Shown here piece by piece: positions 1-7,868 of a stretch of DNA of 64,000 bases. The translations under genes were made by a program, and so were the position numbers. The notes under the pieces were generated by a model. It had not been told where the DNA came from and searched no databases. It was given only the letters and a program-made list of their open reading frames with translations. The stretch comes from Leptothrix discophora (lineage in GTDB: Bacteria > Pseudomonadota > Gammaproteobacteria > Burkholderiales > Burkholderiaceae_C). Numbering within the stretch: position 1 is the first letter of the stretch; each line of letters begins with the position of its first letter. The stretch is from NCBI RefSeq assembly GCF_030705305.1, contig NZ_JAUZEE010000008.1, positions 1 to 64,000 of the forward strand, given 5' to 3'.

Positions 1-87
1 GCCCAGAGGCCGCTCGGGATGCCCGAGCCGGTCCGAGGCTTAAAGATACAAGGCCGGCGCACCGAATCCCACACCGGAACCCACGCC

Positions 88-1008
88 ATGAACGAAATCG
101 CCTTGCTGCTGGCCGCCACGCTGAGTGCCGGCACCGTGCTGGCCATCGCCGCGCTGGGCCTGCTGATCAACGAGCGGGCCGGCATCCTCAACCTCGGGGC
201 CGAAGGGATGATGCTGGTCGCTGCGGTCGCGGGCTTCGCGACCTCGGTGCACACCGGCAACGACTGGCTCGCCTTCGGTGCCGGCGCGCTGGCCGGGGCT
301 GGCATGGCCGCCGTGTTCGGCGTGCTGGTGATCTGGCTCAACACCAACCAGTACGCCTCGGGCCTGGCGCTGAGCCTGTTCGGCGGCGGCTTCTCGGCCT
401 TCCTGGGCATCAGCTACACGCAGGCCAAGCTGGCCGAGCGGCCGCGCTTCGAGATCCCCGTGCTAGCCGACCTTCCCTTCGTCGGGCCGGCCTTCTTCAA
501 GCATCACCCGATGGTCTACCTGACGGTGCTCTTCATGTTCGCGCTGGCCTGGTTCCTCTACCGATCGCGCGCCGGACTGGTGCTGCGCGCGATCGGCGAG
601 TCGCCTGAATCGGCGCATGCGCTGGGCTACCCGGTGCGCCGCATCCGCTTCATCGCGGTGCTGTCCGGCGGCGCGCTGTGCGGCGTCGCCGGGGCCTACC
701 TGTCGGTCATCTACACGCCGCTGTGGGTCGAGGGCATGACCGCCGGCAAGGGCTGGATCGCGCTGGCACTGACCACCTTCGCGACCTGGCGGCCGGCCCG
801 GGTCTTGCTGGGGGCCTACCTGTTCGGCGGCGTCACGATGCTGCAGTTCCACCTGCAGGGCGAAGGCGTGCAGATCCCCAGCCAGTGGCTGACCATGCTG
901 CCCTACCTCGCCACGGTGGTCGTGCTGGTGCTGATCTCGCGCAACCCGACGTGGATCCGCATCAACATGCCGGCGTCGATCGGCAAGCCGTTCTTCCCGG
1001 GCTCCTGA
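88..1008 (+). CDS. BMP-type ABC importer, second permease subunit
   Basis: Inner-membrane permease of an ABC importer of the BMP/nucleoside class (BPD_transp_2 family, YufQ/NupQ-like). The 306-residue protein is strongly hydrophobic with roughly eight to ten membrane segments and carries the family stretch NERAGILNLGAEGMM near its N terminus. ATG at 88 is chosen because the family starts just before the first membrane segment; the frame stays open upstream to 19 but that part is polar and unlike the family. The BMP lipoprotein gene follows 59 bp downstream, so this is the 3' part of an importer operon whose ATPase and first permease should lie before the window. A nucleoside or purine substrate is inferred from the family, not read from sequence. 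Confidence 0.88.
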   Translation: MNEIALLLAATLSAGTVLAIAALGLLINERAGILNLGAEGMMLVAAVAGFATSVHTGNDWLAFGAGALAGAGMAAVFGVLVIWLNTNQYASGLALSLFGGGFSAFLGISYTQAKLAERPRFEIPVLADLPFVGPAFFKHHPMVYLTVLFMFALAWFLYRSRAGLVLRAIGESPESAHALGYPVRRIRFIAVLSGGALCGVAGAYLSVIYTPLWVEGMTAGKGWIALALTTFATWRPARVLLGAYLFGGVTMLQFHLQGEGVQIPSQWLTMLPYLATVVVLVLISRNPTWIRINMPASIGKPFFPGS

Positions 1009-1067
1009 GCCAACCGATAATTTCACCCCCGCAGTCGTCAGTCACTCTCACAACATCTGGAGAACGC

Positions 1068-2228
1068 ATGACCAAGCTCTCGAAGCGCACGATCCTCAAG
1101 GCCACCAGCTGGGCGGCACTGGCCGCCACCGCCGCCCTCGTCGGCTGTGGCAAGAAGGAAGAGGCGGCACCCGCAGCCGCTCCGGCCGCCGCTCCGGCGT
1201 CCGCAGCCGCCGCCAAGCCCGAACCCCTGAAGGTTGCCTTCGCCTATGTCGGCCCGGTCGGCGACGCCGGCTGGACCTTCGCGCACGACAACGCCCGCAA
1301 GGCCGTCGAGGCCGAGTTCGGCGACAAGATCGTCACCAGCTTCGTCGAGAACGTGCCCGAGTCCGCCGACGCCGAGCGCGTCATGCGTGATCTGGTCGGC
1401 CAGGGCAACAAGCTGATCTTCGGCACCACCTTCGGCTACATGGAGCCGATGCTCAAGGTCGCGGGCGACACGCCGGACGTCAAGTTCGAGCACGCCACCG
1501 GCTACAAGACCGCGCCCAACCTGCGCACCTACGACAGCCGCACCTACGAAGGTGCCTACATGGCGGGCGTGATCGCGGGCAGCATGACCAAGTCCAACGT
1601 GCTGGGCGTGGTCGGCTCGATCCCCATCCCCGAGGTGATCCGCAACATCAACTCGTTCACGCTGGGCGCGCAGAGCGTCAACCCGAAGGTCAAGACCAAG
1701 GTCGTCTGGGTCAACAAGTGGTTCGATCCGCCCAAGGAAGGCGAGGGCGCGCAGAGCCTGATCTCCGGCGGCGCCGACGTGCTGTTCCAGAACACCGACT
1801 CCAGCGCGGTGCTGCAGAAGGCCGAGGAGAAGGGCAAGTTCGCCTTCGGCTGGGACTCCGACATGAGCAAGTACGCCGCCAACGCGCACCTGGCGTCGGC
1901 CATCATCAACTGGGCGCCGTACTACAAGAAGGCCGTCAAGGATGCGCTGGAAGGCACCTGGCAGACCGGCGGCGTGTGGTGGGGCGTCAAGGAAGGCGCG
2001 ATCGACATCGTTTCGGTCAGCGACAAGGTGCCGGCCGACGTCAAGGCGAAGGTCGACACGATCAAGGCCGGTCTGTCCGATGGCAGTTTCGTGATCTGGA
2101 AGGGTCCGATCCTGGGTCAGGACGGCAAGGAAGTCCTCAAGAAGGACGAGGCGGCCGACGACAAGTTCATGGGCGGCATCAACTTCTACGTCAAGGGAGT
2201 CGAAGGCAAGGTCCCGACCGGCAAGTGA
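1068..2228 (+). CDS. BMP family ABC importer substrate-binding lipoprotein
   Basis: Periplasmic substrate-binding lipoprotein (Bmp/Med family, PnrA-like) that feeds the preceding permease. The 386-residue protein has a signal peptide with a lipobox ending LVGC at residues 24-27, then a low-complexity Ala/Pro linker to about residue 50, then the Bmp fold beginning with the family stretch VGPVGDAGWTFAHD. ATG at 1068 has GGAG nearby. In this family the ligand is a nucleoside or purine; which one is not visible here. It is the last gene of its operon: a strong stem-loop follows 11 bp after the stop. Confidence 0.92.
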   Translation: MTKLSKRTILKATSWAALAATAALVGCGKKEEAAPAAAPAAAPASAAAAKPEPLKVAFAYVGPVGDAGWTFAHDNARKAVEAEFGDKIVTSFVENVPESADAERVMRDLVGQGNKLIFGTTFGYMEPMLKVAGDTPDVKFEHATGYKTAPNLRTYDSRTYEGAYMAGVIAGSMTKSNVLGVVGSIPIPEVIRNINSFTLGAQSVNPKVKTKVVWVNKWFDPPKEGEGAQSLISGGADVLFQNTDSSAVLQKAEEKGKFAFGWDSDMSKYAANAHLASAIINWAPYYKKAVKDALEGTWQTGGVWWGVKEGAIDIVSVSDKVPADVKAKVDTIKAGLSDGSFVIWKGPILGQDGKEVLKKDEAADDKFMGGINFYVKGVEGKVPTGK

Positions 2229-2239
2229 GCCGCTGACGG

Positions 2240-2270
2240 CAGGCGCCCGCGCCTCTGACGCGGGCGCCTG
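2240..2270 (+). terminator. stem-loop after the BMP gene
   Basis: Perfect 12-bp inverted repeat (CAGGCGCCCGCG at 2240-2251 and its complement at 2259-2270) with a 7-base loop, starting 11 bp after the stop codon. There is no T-run behind it, so it is either a weak terminator working with the next hairpin or a 3'-end stabiliser. Confidence 0.5.
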
Positions 2271-2293
2271 AACGGCACGGGTCACCGACCAGG

Positions 2294-2337
2294 CCCGCGA
2301 GTGAGCGCATGCGCTATACTCGCGGGCTTTTCCGTTT
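2294..2337 (+). promoter_or_regulatory. hairpin plus -10-like box upstream of rplM
   Basis: A perfect 9-bp inverted repeat (CCCGCGAGT at 2294-2302, ACTCGCGGG at 2318-2326) encloses a second palindrome, AGCGCATGCGCT at 2304-2315, and is followed by CTTTTCCGTTT. As RNA this is a classic intrinsic terminator for the importer operon. The same bases contain TATACT at 2315-2320, a good -10 box for rplM, though no clear -35 is visible 17 bp upstream. Terminator and promoter, or promoter and operator, may overlap. The leader from here to rplM is about 140 bases with a further small hairpin (TTCCGT/ACGGAA at 2330-2350). Confidence 0.5.
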
Positions 2338-2466
2338 GAGCTACACGGAAACACAGGGGTCGTCCTTCGGGGCGGTTCCGAAGCCTGCCCTGAGAGGCCG
2401 CAACGACAAGCGGCACCGATGGAACGGGGTTCAGTAGCACCTCAACCCGCAAATGAAAGATTTGCC

Positions 2467-2895
2467 ATGAAGACCTTCAGCGCCAAGCCGGCCGAGGTCG
2501 TGCATGAGTGGTTTGTGGTTGACGCGACCGACAAGGTCCTCGGACGGGTGGCCAGCGAAGTCGCCCTCCGCCTGCGCGGCAAACACAAAGCCATTTACAC
2601 GCCTCACGTGGATACCGGTGACTTCATCGTCGTCGTCAACGCAGAAAAGCTGCGCGTGACCGGCACCAAGTCGCTCGACAAGAAGTACTACCGTCATTCG
2701 GGCTTCCCGGGCGGGATCTACGAGACCAACTTCCGTGACCTGCAGGCCAAGCACCCCGGCCGCGCGCTCCAGAAGGCGGTCAAGGGCATGCTGCCCAAGG
2801 GTCCGCTGGGCTACGCGATGATCAAGAAGCTGAAGGTCTATGCCGGTGGTGAACACCCGCACGCCGCTCAGCAGCCCAAGACGCTGGACATCTAA
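2467..2895 (+). CDS. rplM: 50S ribosomal protein L13
   Basis: Large-subunit ribosomal protein L13, an early assembly protein. The 142-residue length from ATG 2467 is exactly the bacterial norm, and the family is recognisable from the N-terminal [20 protein letters not shown] through the [10 protein letters not shown] and [10 protein letters not shown] stretches. It is co-transcribed with rpsI, 9 bp downstream, the usual pairing. The long structured leader upstream is a plausible place for autogenous control by L13, but that is inference. Confidence 0.98.
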   Translation: MKTFSAKPAEVVHEWFVVDATDKVLGRVASEVALRLRGKHKAIYTPHVDTGDFIVVVNAEKLRVTGTKSLDKKYYRHSGFPGGIYETNFRDLQAKHPGRALQKAVKGMLPKGPLGYAMIKKLKVYAGGEHPHAAQQPKTLDI

Positions 2896-2904
2896 GGAGC
2901 CGCG

Positions 2905-3297
2905 ATGATCGGTGAATGGAACTACGGCACGGGCCGTCGCAAGTCGTCGGTGGCGCGCGTCTTCATCAAGAAGGGCACGGGCCAGATCACGGTCAACGGC
3001 AAGCCGGTCGAACAATACTTCGGCCGTCAGACCTCGATCATGATCTGCAAGCAGCCGCTGCTGCTGACCAACAATGCCGAAGCGTTCGACATCAAGGTCA
3101 ACGTGCACGGTGGCGGTGAGTCGGGTCAGGCTGGTGCCGTGCGTCACGGTGTGACGCGCGCGCTGATCGACTACGACGCAGCGCTCAAGCCCGAGCTGAG
3201 CAACGCCGGCTTCGTGACGCGTGACGCGCGCGAAGTCGAGCGCAAGAAGGTCGGTCTGCACGGCGCTCGCCGTCGCAAGCAGTTCAGCAAGCGCTGA
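2905..3297 (+). CDS. rpsI: 30S ribosomal protein S9
   Basis: Small-subunit ribosomal protein S9, whose C-terminal tail reaches the P-site tRNA. The protein is 130 residues, the normal length, begins with the typical [14 protein letters not shown] and ends in the conserved basic tail [14 protein letters not shown] 2905 is preceded by AAGGAG. It lies 9 bp behind rplM in one operon, and three hairpins in a row follow it. Confidence 0.98.
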   Translation: MIGEWNYGTGRRKSSVARVFIKKGTGQITVNGKPVEQYFGRQTSIMICKQPLLLTNNAEAFDIKVNVHGGGESGQAGAVRHGVTRALIDYDAALKPELSNAGFVTRDAREVERKKVGLHGARRRKQFSKR

Positions 3298-3306
3298 TCG
3301 CTCGCG

Positions 3307-3404
3307 CAGGCGGACACCACCTCTCCAGGTGGTGTCCGCCTGCGGACTGGAACAGGGTGCAACCCTGTTCACAAGACGAAGGGCCACCGTGGGTGGCCCT
3401 TCGT
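3307..3404 (+). terminator. three consecutive stem-loops after rpsI
   Basis: Three perfect stem-loops in 98 bases: a 16-bp stem at 3307-3322/3327-3342 (loop CTCC), a 9-bp stem at 3350-3358/3362-3370, and a 13-bp stem at 3376-3388/3392-3404 (loop GTG). None is followed by a T-run. Together they probably end or protect the rplM-rpsI transcript and separate it from the next gene, which starts at 3471. Confidence 0.6.
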
Positions 3405-3470
3405 GTATGGTGCGGCCCCTGCCGTGCCCATGGGGGCATGTCTCGTACCCCCCTGTCCCACTTCTCATTC

Positions 3471-4184
3471 ATGCGCTGGAAGCTCCTCCGTCGTCGTCTG
3501 TCGGTCAGTGCGCCCCGGGTGGCCGTGCGCAGTCGCCTGCCGTGGCCGCTGCGCTGGGCTGCCGTGGCGCTGATGCTGGGTTTCTGTGCCGCCCTGGGTC
3601 TGTGGGCCTACGAGTTCGGCAAGGACATCGCCGGCATCGACCGCGATGCGCAGCAGGAACTGGTGCGGCTGCGCGAGGAGATCGGCCGTCTGCGTGGCGA
3701 ACACGATCGGGCCGTGTCGGTCGCCAACTCGGCCGATACCCTGCTCAAGACCGAGAAGGCGACGCAGGACAGCCTGGCCGCGCGGGTCAAGTCGCTCGAG
3801 GCCGAGAACCTGGCCCTGACGCGCGACCTCGCCTTCTTCGAGCGACTGATGCCATCGACCGGCGGTAACCGTGTCTTGAACCTGCGTGGCCTGCAGGTCG
3901 AGGTCGAGGCGCCGGGACGTCTGCGCTACCAGAGCCTGCTGATGCAGGCCAGCGGCCGTACCGCCGCCTTCCAGGGGCGCTACGAGCTGTCGCTCAGCGG
4001 CTTGCTCGACGGCAAGGCCTGGTCACATGTGGTGCGCGAGGCCAGCCAGAGCGTGAATCTGAAGCAATATCAACGCCTTGAAGGGACGGCCGACTACCCT
4101 TCAGCGGCGGTTGTGAAAATAGTGGAAATCAAGGTCTACGATGCGGCCGGCAAGGTCCAGACCTCCGACATGGCCCGTCTCTGA
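3471..4184 (+). CDS. DUF6776 family membrane-anchored coiled-coil protein
   Basis: A 237-residue protein of unknown function that I match to DUF6776. After a basic N terminus (MRWKLLRRRL) comes one membrane segment at about residues 30-50, then a coiled coil rich in Glu/Leu/Arg to about residue 120, then a small beta-rich domain beginning near LNLRGLQVEVEAPGRLRYQ. This suggests an inner-membrane protein with its bulk in the periplasm. ATG 3471 was chosen because the family starts with this basic stretch; ATG 3438 in frame is possible. The next gene, 61 bp on, is a bactofilin, a pairing seen in Burkholderiales, so a joint role in cell shape or envelope organisation is plausible but unproven. 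Confidence 0.75.
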   Translation: MRWKLLRRRLSVSAPRVAVRSRLPWPLRWAAVALMLGFCAALGLWAYEFGKDIAGIDRDAQQELVRLREEIGRLRGEHDRAVSVANSADTLLKTEKATQDSLAARVKSLEAENLALTRDLAFFERLMPSTGGNRVLNLRGLQVEVEAPGRLRYQSLLMQASGRTAAFQGRYELSLSGLLDGKAWSHVVREASQSVNLKQYQRLEGTADYPSAAVVKIVEIKVYDAAGKVQTSDMARL

Positions 4185-4245
4185 CGGGCGTTGTCCGACA
4201 CGCAAGGCCGCATCGCTCACTCACTGATCTCTCCAGGAAACACAC

Positions 4246-4671
4246 ATGTTCGGTTCGAAGAAACAGCCTGCCATCCGCAGCCTCGTCGGCGAAGGCACCG
4301 TCGTGCAGGGCCTGCTCCGCTTCAGCGGCGGCCTGCGCATCGACGGCGAGGTCCAGGGTGACGTGGTCGCCAGCGCCGACGACACCAGCATCCTCGTGAT
4401 CAGCGAGAAAGCCAGGGTCGTGGGCACGGTCAAGGCGGGTCATGTCATCATCAACGGAACCGTGATCGGGCCGGTCGAATCGACCCACCTCCTCGAACTG
4501 CAGCCTCGGGCCCGCATCGAAGGTGAAGTCCGCTACGAGTCGCTCGAGATGCACCAGGGCGCATCGATCGACGGCGCCCTTCAACGCATGAGCGGTGGCT
4601 CGGTGTCCGGCGCGGTAATCGATGACAAGCCCGCCTTGAAGCTGCTGGCCACCGGCAACGACACGAACTGA
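4246..4671 (+). CDS. bactofilin family cytoskeletal protein
   Basis: Bactofilin (polymer-forming cytoskeletal, DUF583). The 141-residue protein has a short N-terminal tail (MFGSKKQPAIRSLVGEGTVVQG) followed by the right-handed beta-helix core, visible as repeating short hydrophobic-Gly units such as LRIDGEVQGDVVASADD and VGTVKAGHVIINGTVIGPVES. Bactofilins polymerise without nucleotide and help place cell-wall enzymes or stalk and flagellar proteins. ATG 4246 has AGGAAAC upstream. It lies between the DUF6776 gene and erpA on the same strand. Confidence 0.93.
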   Translation: MFGSKKQPAIRSLVGEGTVVQGLLRFSGGLRIDGEVQGDVVASADDTSILVISEKARVVGTVKAGHVIINGTVIGPVESTHLLELQPRARIEGEVRYESLEMHQGASIDGALQRMSGGSVSGAVIDDKPALKLLATGNDTN

Positions 4672-4735
4672 AGACCTCACCCCGGGACATCCGAAGGTGC
4701 CCCGAATTTCATCGAGCTGATTGCAGGAGTCGCCC

Positions 4736-5101
4736 ATGAGCGCAGTTGCGGAAAACGTCCAGACCGAGATGCCCGCGCCCATCATCTTCACCGACAGTGC
4801 CGCCGCCAAGGTGGCCGATCTGGTGGCCGAGGAGGGCAACCCGGACCTGAAGCTGCGCGTGTTCGTGCAAGGAGGCGGTTGCTCGGGCTTCCAGTACGGC
4901 TTCACCTTCGACGAGATCGTCAACGACGACGACACGCAGATGGCCAAGAACGGCGTCACGCTGCTGATCGACGCGATGAGCCTGCAGTACCTTGTCGGCG
5001 CCGAGATCGACTACAAGGAAGACCTCCAGGGCGCGCAGTTCGTGATCAAGAATCCGAACGCGTCGACCACCTGCGGTTGCGGATCGAGCTTCTCGGTCTG
5101 A
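4736..5101 (+). CDS. erpA: iron-sulfur cluster insertion protein ErpA
   Basis: A-type iron-sulfur carrier that delivers [4Fe-4S] or [2Fe-2S] clusters to apo-enzymes, including those of isoprenoid synthesis. The 121-residue protein has the three invariant cysteines of the IscA/ErpA family: C49 in [11 protein letters not shown] and C113 and C115 in TTCGCGSSF near the C terminus. The start is ATG 4736, with GGAG 6 bases upstream, rather than the in-frame TTG at 4721. A T-tailed terminator follows at 5124. Confidence 0.95.
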   Translation: MSAVAENVQTEMPAPIIFTDSAAAKVADLVAEEGNPDLKLRVFVQGGGCSGFQYGFTFDEIVNDDDTQMAKNGVTLLIDAMSLQYLVGAEIDYKEDLQGAQFVIKNPNASTTCGCGSSFSV

Positions 5102-5123
5102 GGCTTCTCGCCGCCCTGTCAAG

Positions 5124-5145
5124 AGCCGCCTCCGGGCGGCTTTTT
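5124..5145 (+). terminator. rho-independent terminator after erpA
   Basis: 7-bp stem AGCCGCC (5124-5130) / GGCGGCT (5135-5141), 4-base loop, and a run of five T ending at 5145. A second inverted repeat, GCTTGCAG/CTGCAAGC at 5153-5176, lies between this and the convergent anmK stop and may end transcripts arriving from the other side. Confidence 0.85.
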
Positions 5146-5177
5146 CATGCCAGCTTGCAGACCGCAGGCTGCAAGCG

Positions 5178-6311
5178 TCAGGCCGGGTAGAACGCGCCCA
5201 GGATGCGCGGACCGCGTGCGCCGGTGACGGTCGGCTCGTTGCCAGGCAGACCACGCAGATGCTGGTGAGCCAGCCATGCGAACGCGGCCGCCTCGACCTG
5301 GAAGGGCGGTAGCCCGGCGACCGCGGTCGAGGCCACGCTGAGCTGCGGCAACGCGGCCTGCAGCCGTTTCATGAGCCGTCGATTCAGCGCACCGCCACCG
5401 CAGACCAGCAGCTCGGACGGTGCAGGCGTACTGCGCAGCACGTCGGCCGCGATGGTCCGTGCGCTCAGCTCGCACAGCGTCGCCTGGACATCCTCTGGCG
5501 AGATGGGCGAGCCGTGAGCGGCCAGCGCCGTGTCCAGCCAGGCCGCGTGGAAGAGGTCGCGCCCGGTGCTCTTGGGTGGCGGCAGGTCCAGGAAGGGCTC
5601 GGACAGCAGGTGCGCCAACAGACCGGCATCGACGCGGCCCTGTGCAGCCCAATGGCCGTCGGCGTCGTAGGCCAGCCCTTGGTGGCGTGCGATCCAGCCG
5701 TCCATCAGCACATTGCCCGGGCCGACGTCCCAGCCGCGCGGCGGGGCGCCGGGCACCAGCACGGTCAGGTTGGCGATGCCGCCGATGTTGACGACCGCTC
5801 GCGCGGCGTCTTGACGTCCGAAGACGGCCTGGTGGAAGGGCGGCACCAGCGGCGCGCCCTGGCCGCCGGCGGCCACGTCGCGGCGGCGGAAGTCGCCGAT
5901 CACGGCGATGCCGGTGCGCTCGGCCAGCAAGGCCGGGTTGTCGAGCTGGCAGGTGTAGCCGATGCCGTCATGCAGGCCGGGCTGGTGGCGCACGGTCTGG
6001 CCGTGGGAACCGATGGCCGCGATGTCGGCGGCGCTCAGGCCGGTGTCGGCGAGCAGCTGTTCGACGGCCCGGGAATAGGCTTTGGCCAGGGCGTTGGCCG
6101 CCAGCGCGGCGCGGTGCAGTTCATCCGGGCCGCTGCGCTGGAGCGCCATCAGCGCATCGCGCAGCTCGCTCGGAAAGGGCTGCTGGACATGGGCTTCGAC
6201 GCCGCGCCAGCTGCCATCGGCGTCCCAGCGGGCAACCACGCTGTCGACACCGTCAAGCGAGGTGCCCGACATCAGGCCGATGCAGCGCATCGCGGCAGGC
6301 CCGCCGTTCAC
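5178..6311 (-). CDS. anmK: anhydro-N-acetylmuramic acid kinase
   Basis: Recycles cell-wall anhydroMurNAc by opening the 1,6-anhydro ring and phosphorylating it with ATP to MurNAc-6-phosphate. The protein is 377 residues (family about 370), with the N-terminal sugar-kinase signature GLMSGTSLDGVD, the mid-region GDFRRRDVAAGGQGAPLVP, and the C-terminal CGGGALNRRLM. Start ATG 6311 overlaps the stop of the upstream M23 peptidase gene by four bases; an internal ATG at 6290 (MRCIGLMSG) is the other candidate. Translational coupling to a peptidoglycan hydrolase fits a role in murein turnover. Confidence 0.95.
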   Translation of the reverse strand: MNGGPAAMRCIGLMSGTSLDGVDSVVARWDADGSWRGVEAHVQQPFPSELRDALMALQRSGPDELHRAALAANALAKAYSRAVEQLLADTGLSAADIAAIGSHGQTVRHQPGLHDGIGYTCQLDNPALLAERTGIAVIGDFRRRDVAAGGQGAPLVPPFHQAVFGRQDAARAVVNIGGIANLTVLVPGAPPRGWDVGPGNVLMDGWIARHQGLAYDADGHWAAQGRVDAGLLAHLLSEPFLDLPPPKSTGRDLFHAAWLDTALAAHGSPISPEDVQATLCELSARTIAADVLRSTPAPSELLVCGGGALNRRLMKRLQAALPQLSVASTAVAGLPPFQVEAAAFAWLAHQHLRGLPGNEPTVTGARGPRILGAFYPA

Positions 6312-7663
6312 TCCATCTGCGCAACCGCGCCGGCCGAGGCGATCGCGCCGTCCAGCTGGCCTTGCGCGGTCTGCGAGACGCTGCGGAAGCGGCTCAGCGC
6401 AGCGGCGCTCAGGCTGACCGCTTCAGAGCTTCGGGCCACCTTGATCGGATCGACCTGGCGGCCGCCTTGCTTGAACTCGAAGTGCAGGTGCGGGCCGGTG
6501 GCCCAGCCGGTGCTGCCGACTGCGCCCAGCGTGTCGCCCTGAACGACCTTCTGGCCAACCCGCACGCCGATGCGGCTGAGGTGGGCGTAGACCGTGCTGT
6601 GCTCGCCGCCGTGGCGGACCATCACGACGTTGCCATAGCCGTTCTGCACGCCGGCAAATTCGACCGTGCCATCGCCGACGCTGCGCACGGCGGTGCCGGT
6701 CGGCGCGGCGTAGTCGACGCCCAGGTGGGCCCGCCACTGCTGCAGGATCGGGTGGAAGCGCATCGAGAAGCCGGAGCTCACGCGCGAGAACGCGAGCGGC
6801 GAGGCGAGGAAGACGCGCGCCTTGCTCTTGCCATCGGCACCGTAGTAGCCGCCGCGCTGCTCGCCGTCCTGATACCAGACGGCATCGAGCGTGTGGCCGT
6901 CGTTGACGAAGCGTGCCGACAGCACGCGGCCGACGTTGACGCCCCAGGTCAGCGGCTCGCCGTCGGCCGACAGCGCTTCGTAGACCACCGCGAAGGTATC
7001 GCCCTTGCGCAACTCGCGGCGGAAGTCGATGTCGCTGCCGAAGATCTCGGCCATCTGGACCGTCACCGAATCCGGCAGGCCGGCCTGGTCGGCTGCGGCG
7101 AACAGGCTGGACCGGATCGTGCCGGCGCCGCTGCGCAACTGAACGCCCAGTGCGACATCCTCTTCCTGGATGCTGAAGCCGTTGGCCACACGCTGCAGCG
7201 TGACGCGGGAGAAGTGGGTCAGGGCCTTGGCGCTGTCCAGCGCCGGGCCGCGCACGACCAACTGCTGGAGCTGGCCGCTCGGTCCGGCCACGCTGGTGGC
7301 CTGCACGCGCTTGCCGGTGCGGCCAATGAGGATGCGCTGTGCCGCTCGGTCACGGCGCAGGAAGGCGGCGGCTTCGGCGTCCTGGATGCCCAGGCGCGAC
7401 AACAGCGTGTCGGCGGTGTCGCCGGCGCGGGTCAGGTCGTTGCGGTGCAGGGCCAGCGAGAGCGCGTCGAGCGCCTGTTCCTGCGCACCGAGATCGGGCA
7501 CGCCCAGGGTCTCGGTGATGATGCGGGTGCTCACCGGCGTGGTGTCGATCGGCGTGAGCGGCGCGACGCCGAATGCCGTCACCGCGCTGCCCAGCAGCAC
7601 CGTCAGGGCCGCTCCGCTGAGCACCCGGGGATGTTGGCGCAAGGCCAGTTCTGCACGTGCCAT
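6308..7663 (-). CDS. M23 family murein metallopeptidase (MepM-like)
   Basis: Periplasmic zinc endopeptidase cutting peptidoglycan cross-links. The 451-residue protein has an N-terminal hydrophobic anchor (ALTVLLGSAVTAFGVA), a middle region like the OapA/LysM-like parts of MepM relatives, and a C-terminal LytM domain with the metal-binding H..D motif in HLGVDYAAP (about residue 310) and the HLHF motif in GPHLHFEF (about residue 390). All zinc ligands are present, so it should be active. ATG 7663 is the best-placed start, although no clear ribosome site precedes it and the frame runs open further upstream. It overlaps anmK by four bases and is divergent from tyrS. Confidence 0.9.
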   Translation of the reverse strand: MARAELALRQHPRVLSGAALTVLLGSAVTAFGVAPLTPIDTTPVSTRIITETLGVPDLGAQEQALDALSLALHRNDLTRAGDTADTLLSRLGIQDAEAAAFLRRDRAAQRILIGRTGKRVQATSVAGPSGQLQQLVVRGPALDSAKALTHFSRVTLQRVANGFSIQEEDVALGVQLRSGAGTIRSSLFAAADQAGLPDSVTVQMAEIFGSDIDFRRELRKGDTFAVVYEALSADGEPLTWGVNVGRVLSARFVNDGHTLDAVWYQDGEQRGGYYGADGKSKARVFLASPLAFSRVSSGFSMRFHPILQQWRAHLGVDYAAPTGTAVRSVGDGTVEFAGVQNGYGNVVMVRHGGEHSTVYAHLSRIGVRVGQKVVQGDTLGAVGSTGWATGPHLHFEFKQGGRQVDPIKVARSSEAVSLSAAALSRFRSVSQTAQGQLDGAIASAGAVAQME

Positions 7664-7868
7664 GCAGGAGCGCACGTGTTCGCTGCTTATCTTCAACCGG
7701 ATCACCTGGTGAGGGCCTGCACGCAGGACATGTCGGACCGGGAAGGCCCGTGCCAACCCGTCGGGGGCGTGGTGAGCGCCGCCTAGAATCCGGGGCCGCC
7801 GCACGCGTCAAACGAGTATACCGACGCGTACCACCGTGAAATTTGTAATAACCCGTAGCGAAATCTTC

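Noticed and set aside
1-43. Possible tail of an upstream permease gene ending TAA at 41-43
   Set aside because: Position fits a BMP importer operon, but 13 residues (PRGRSGCPSRSEA) are too few to recognise a family.
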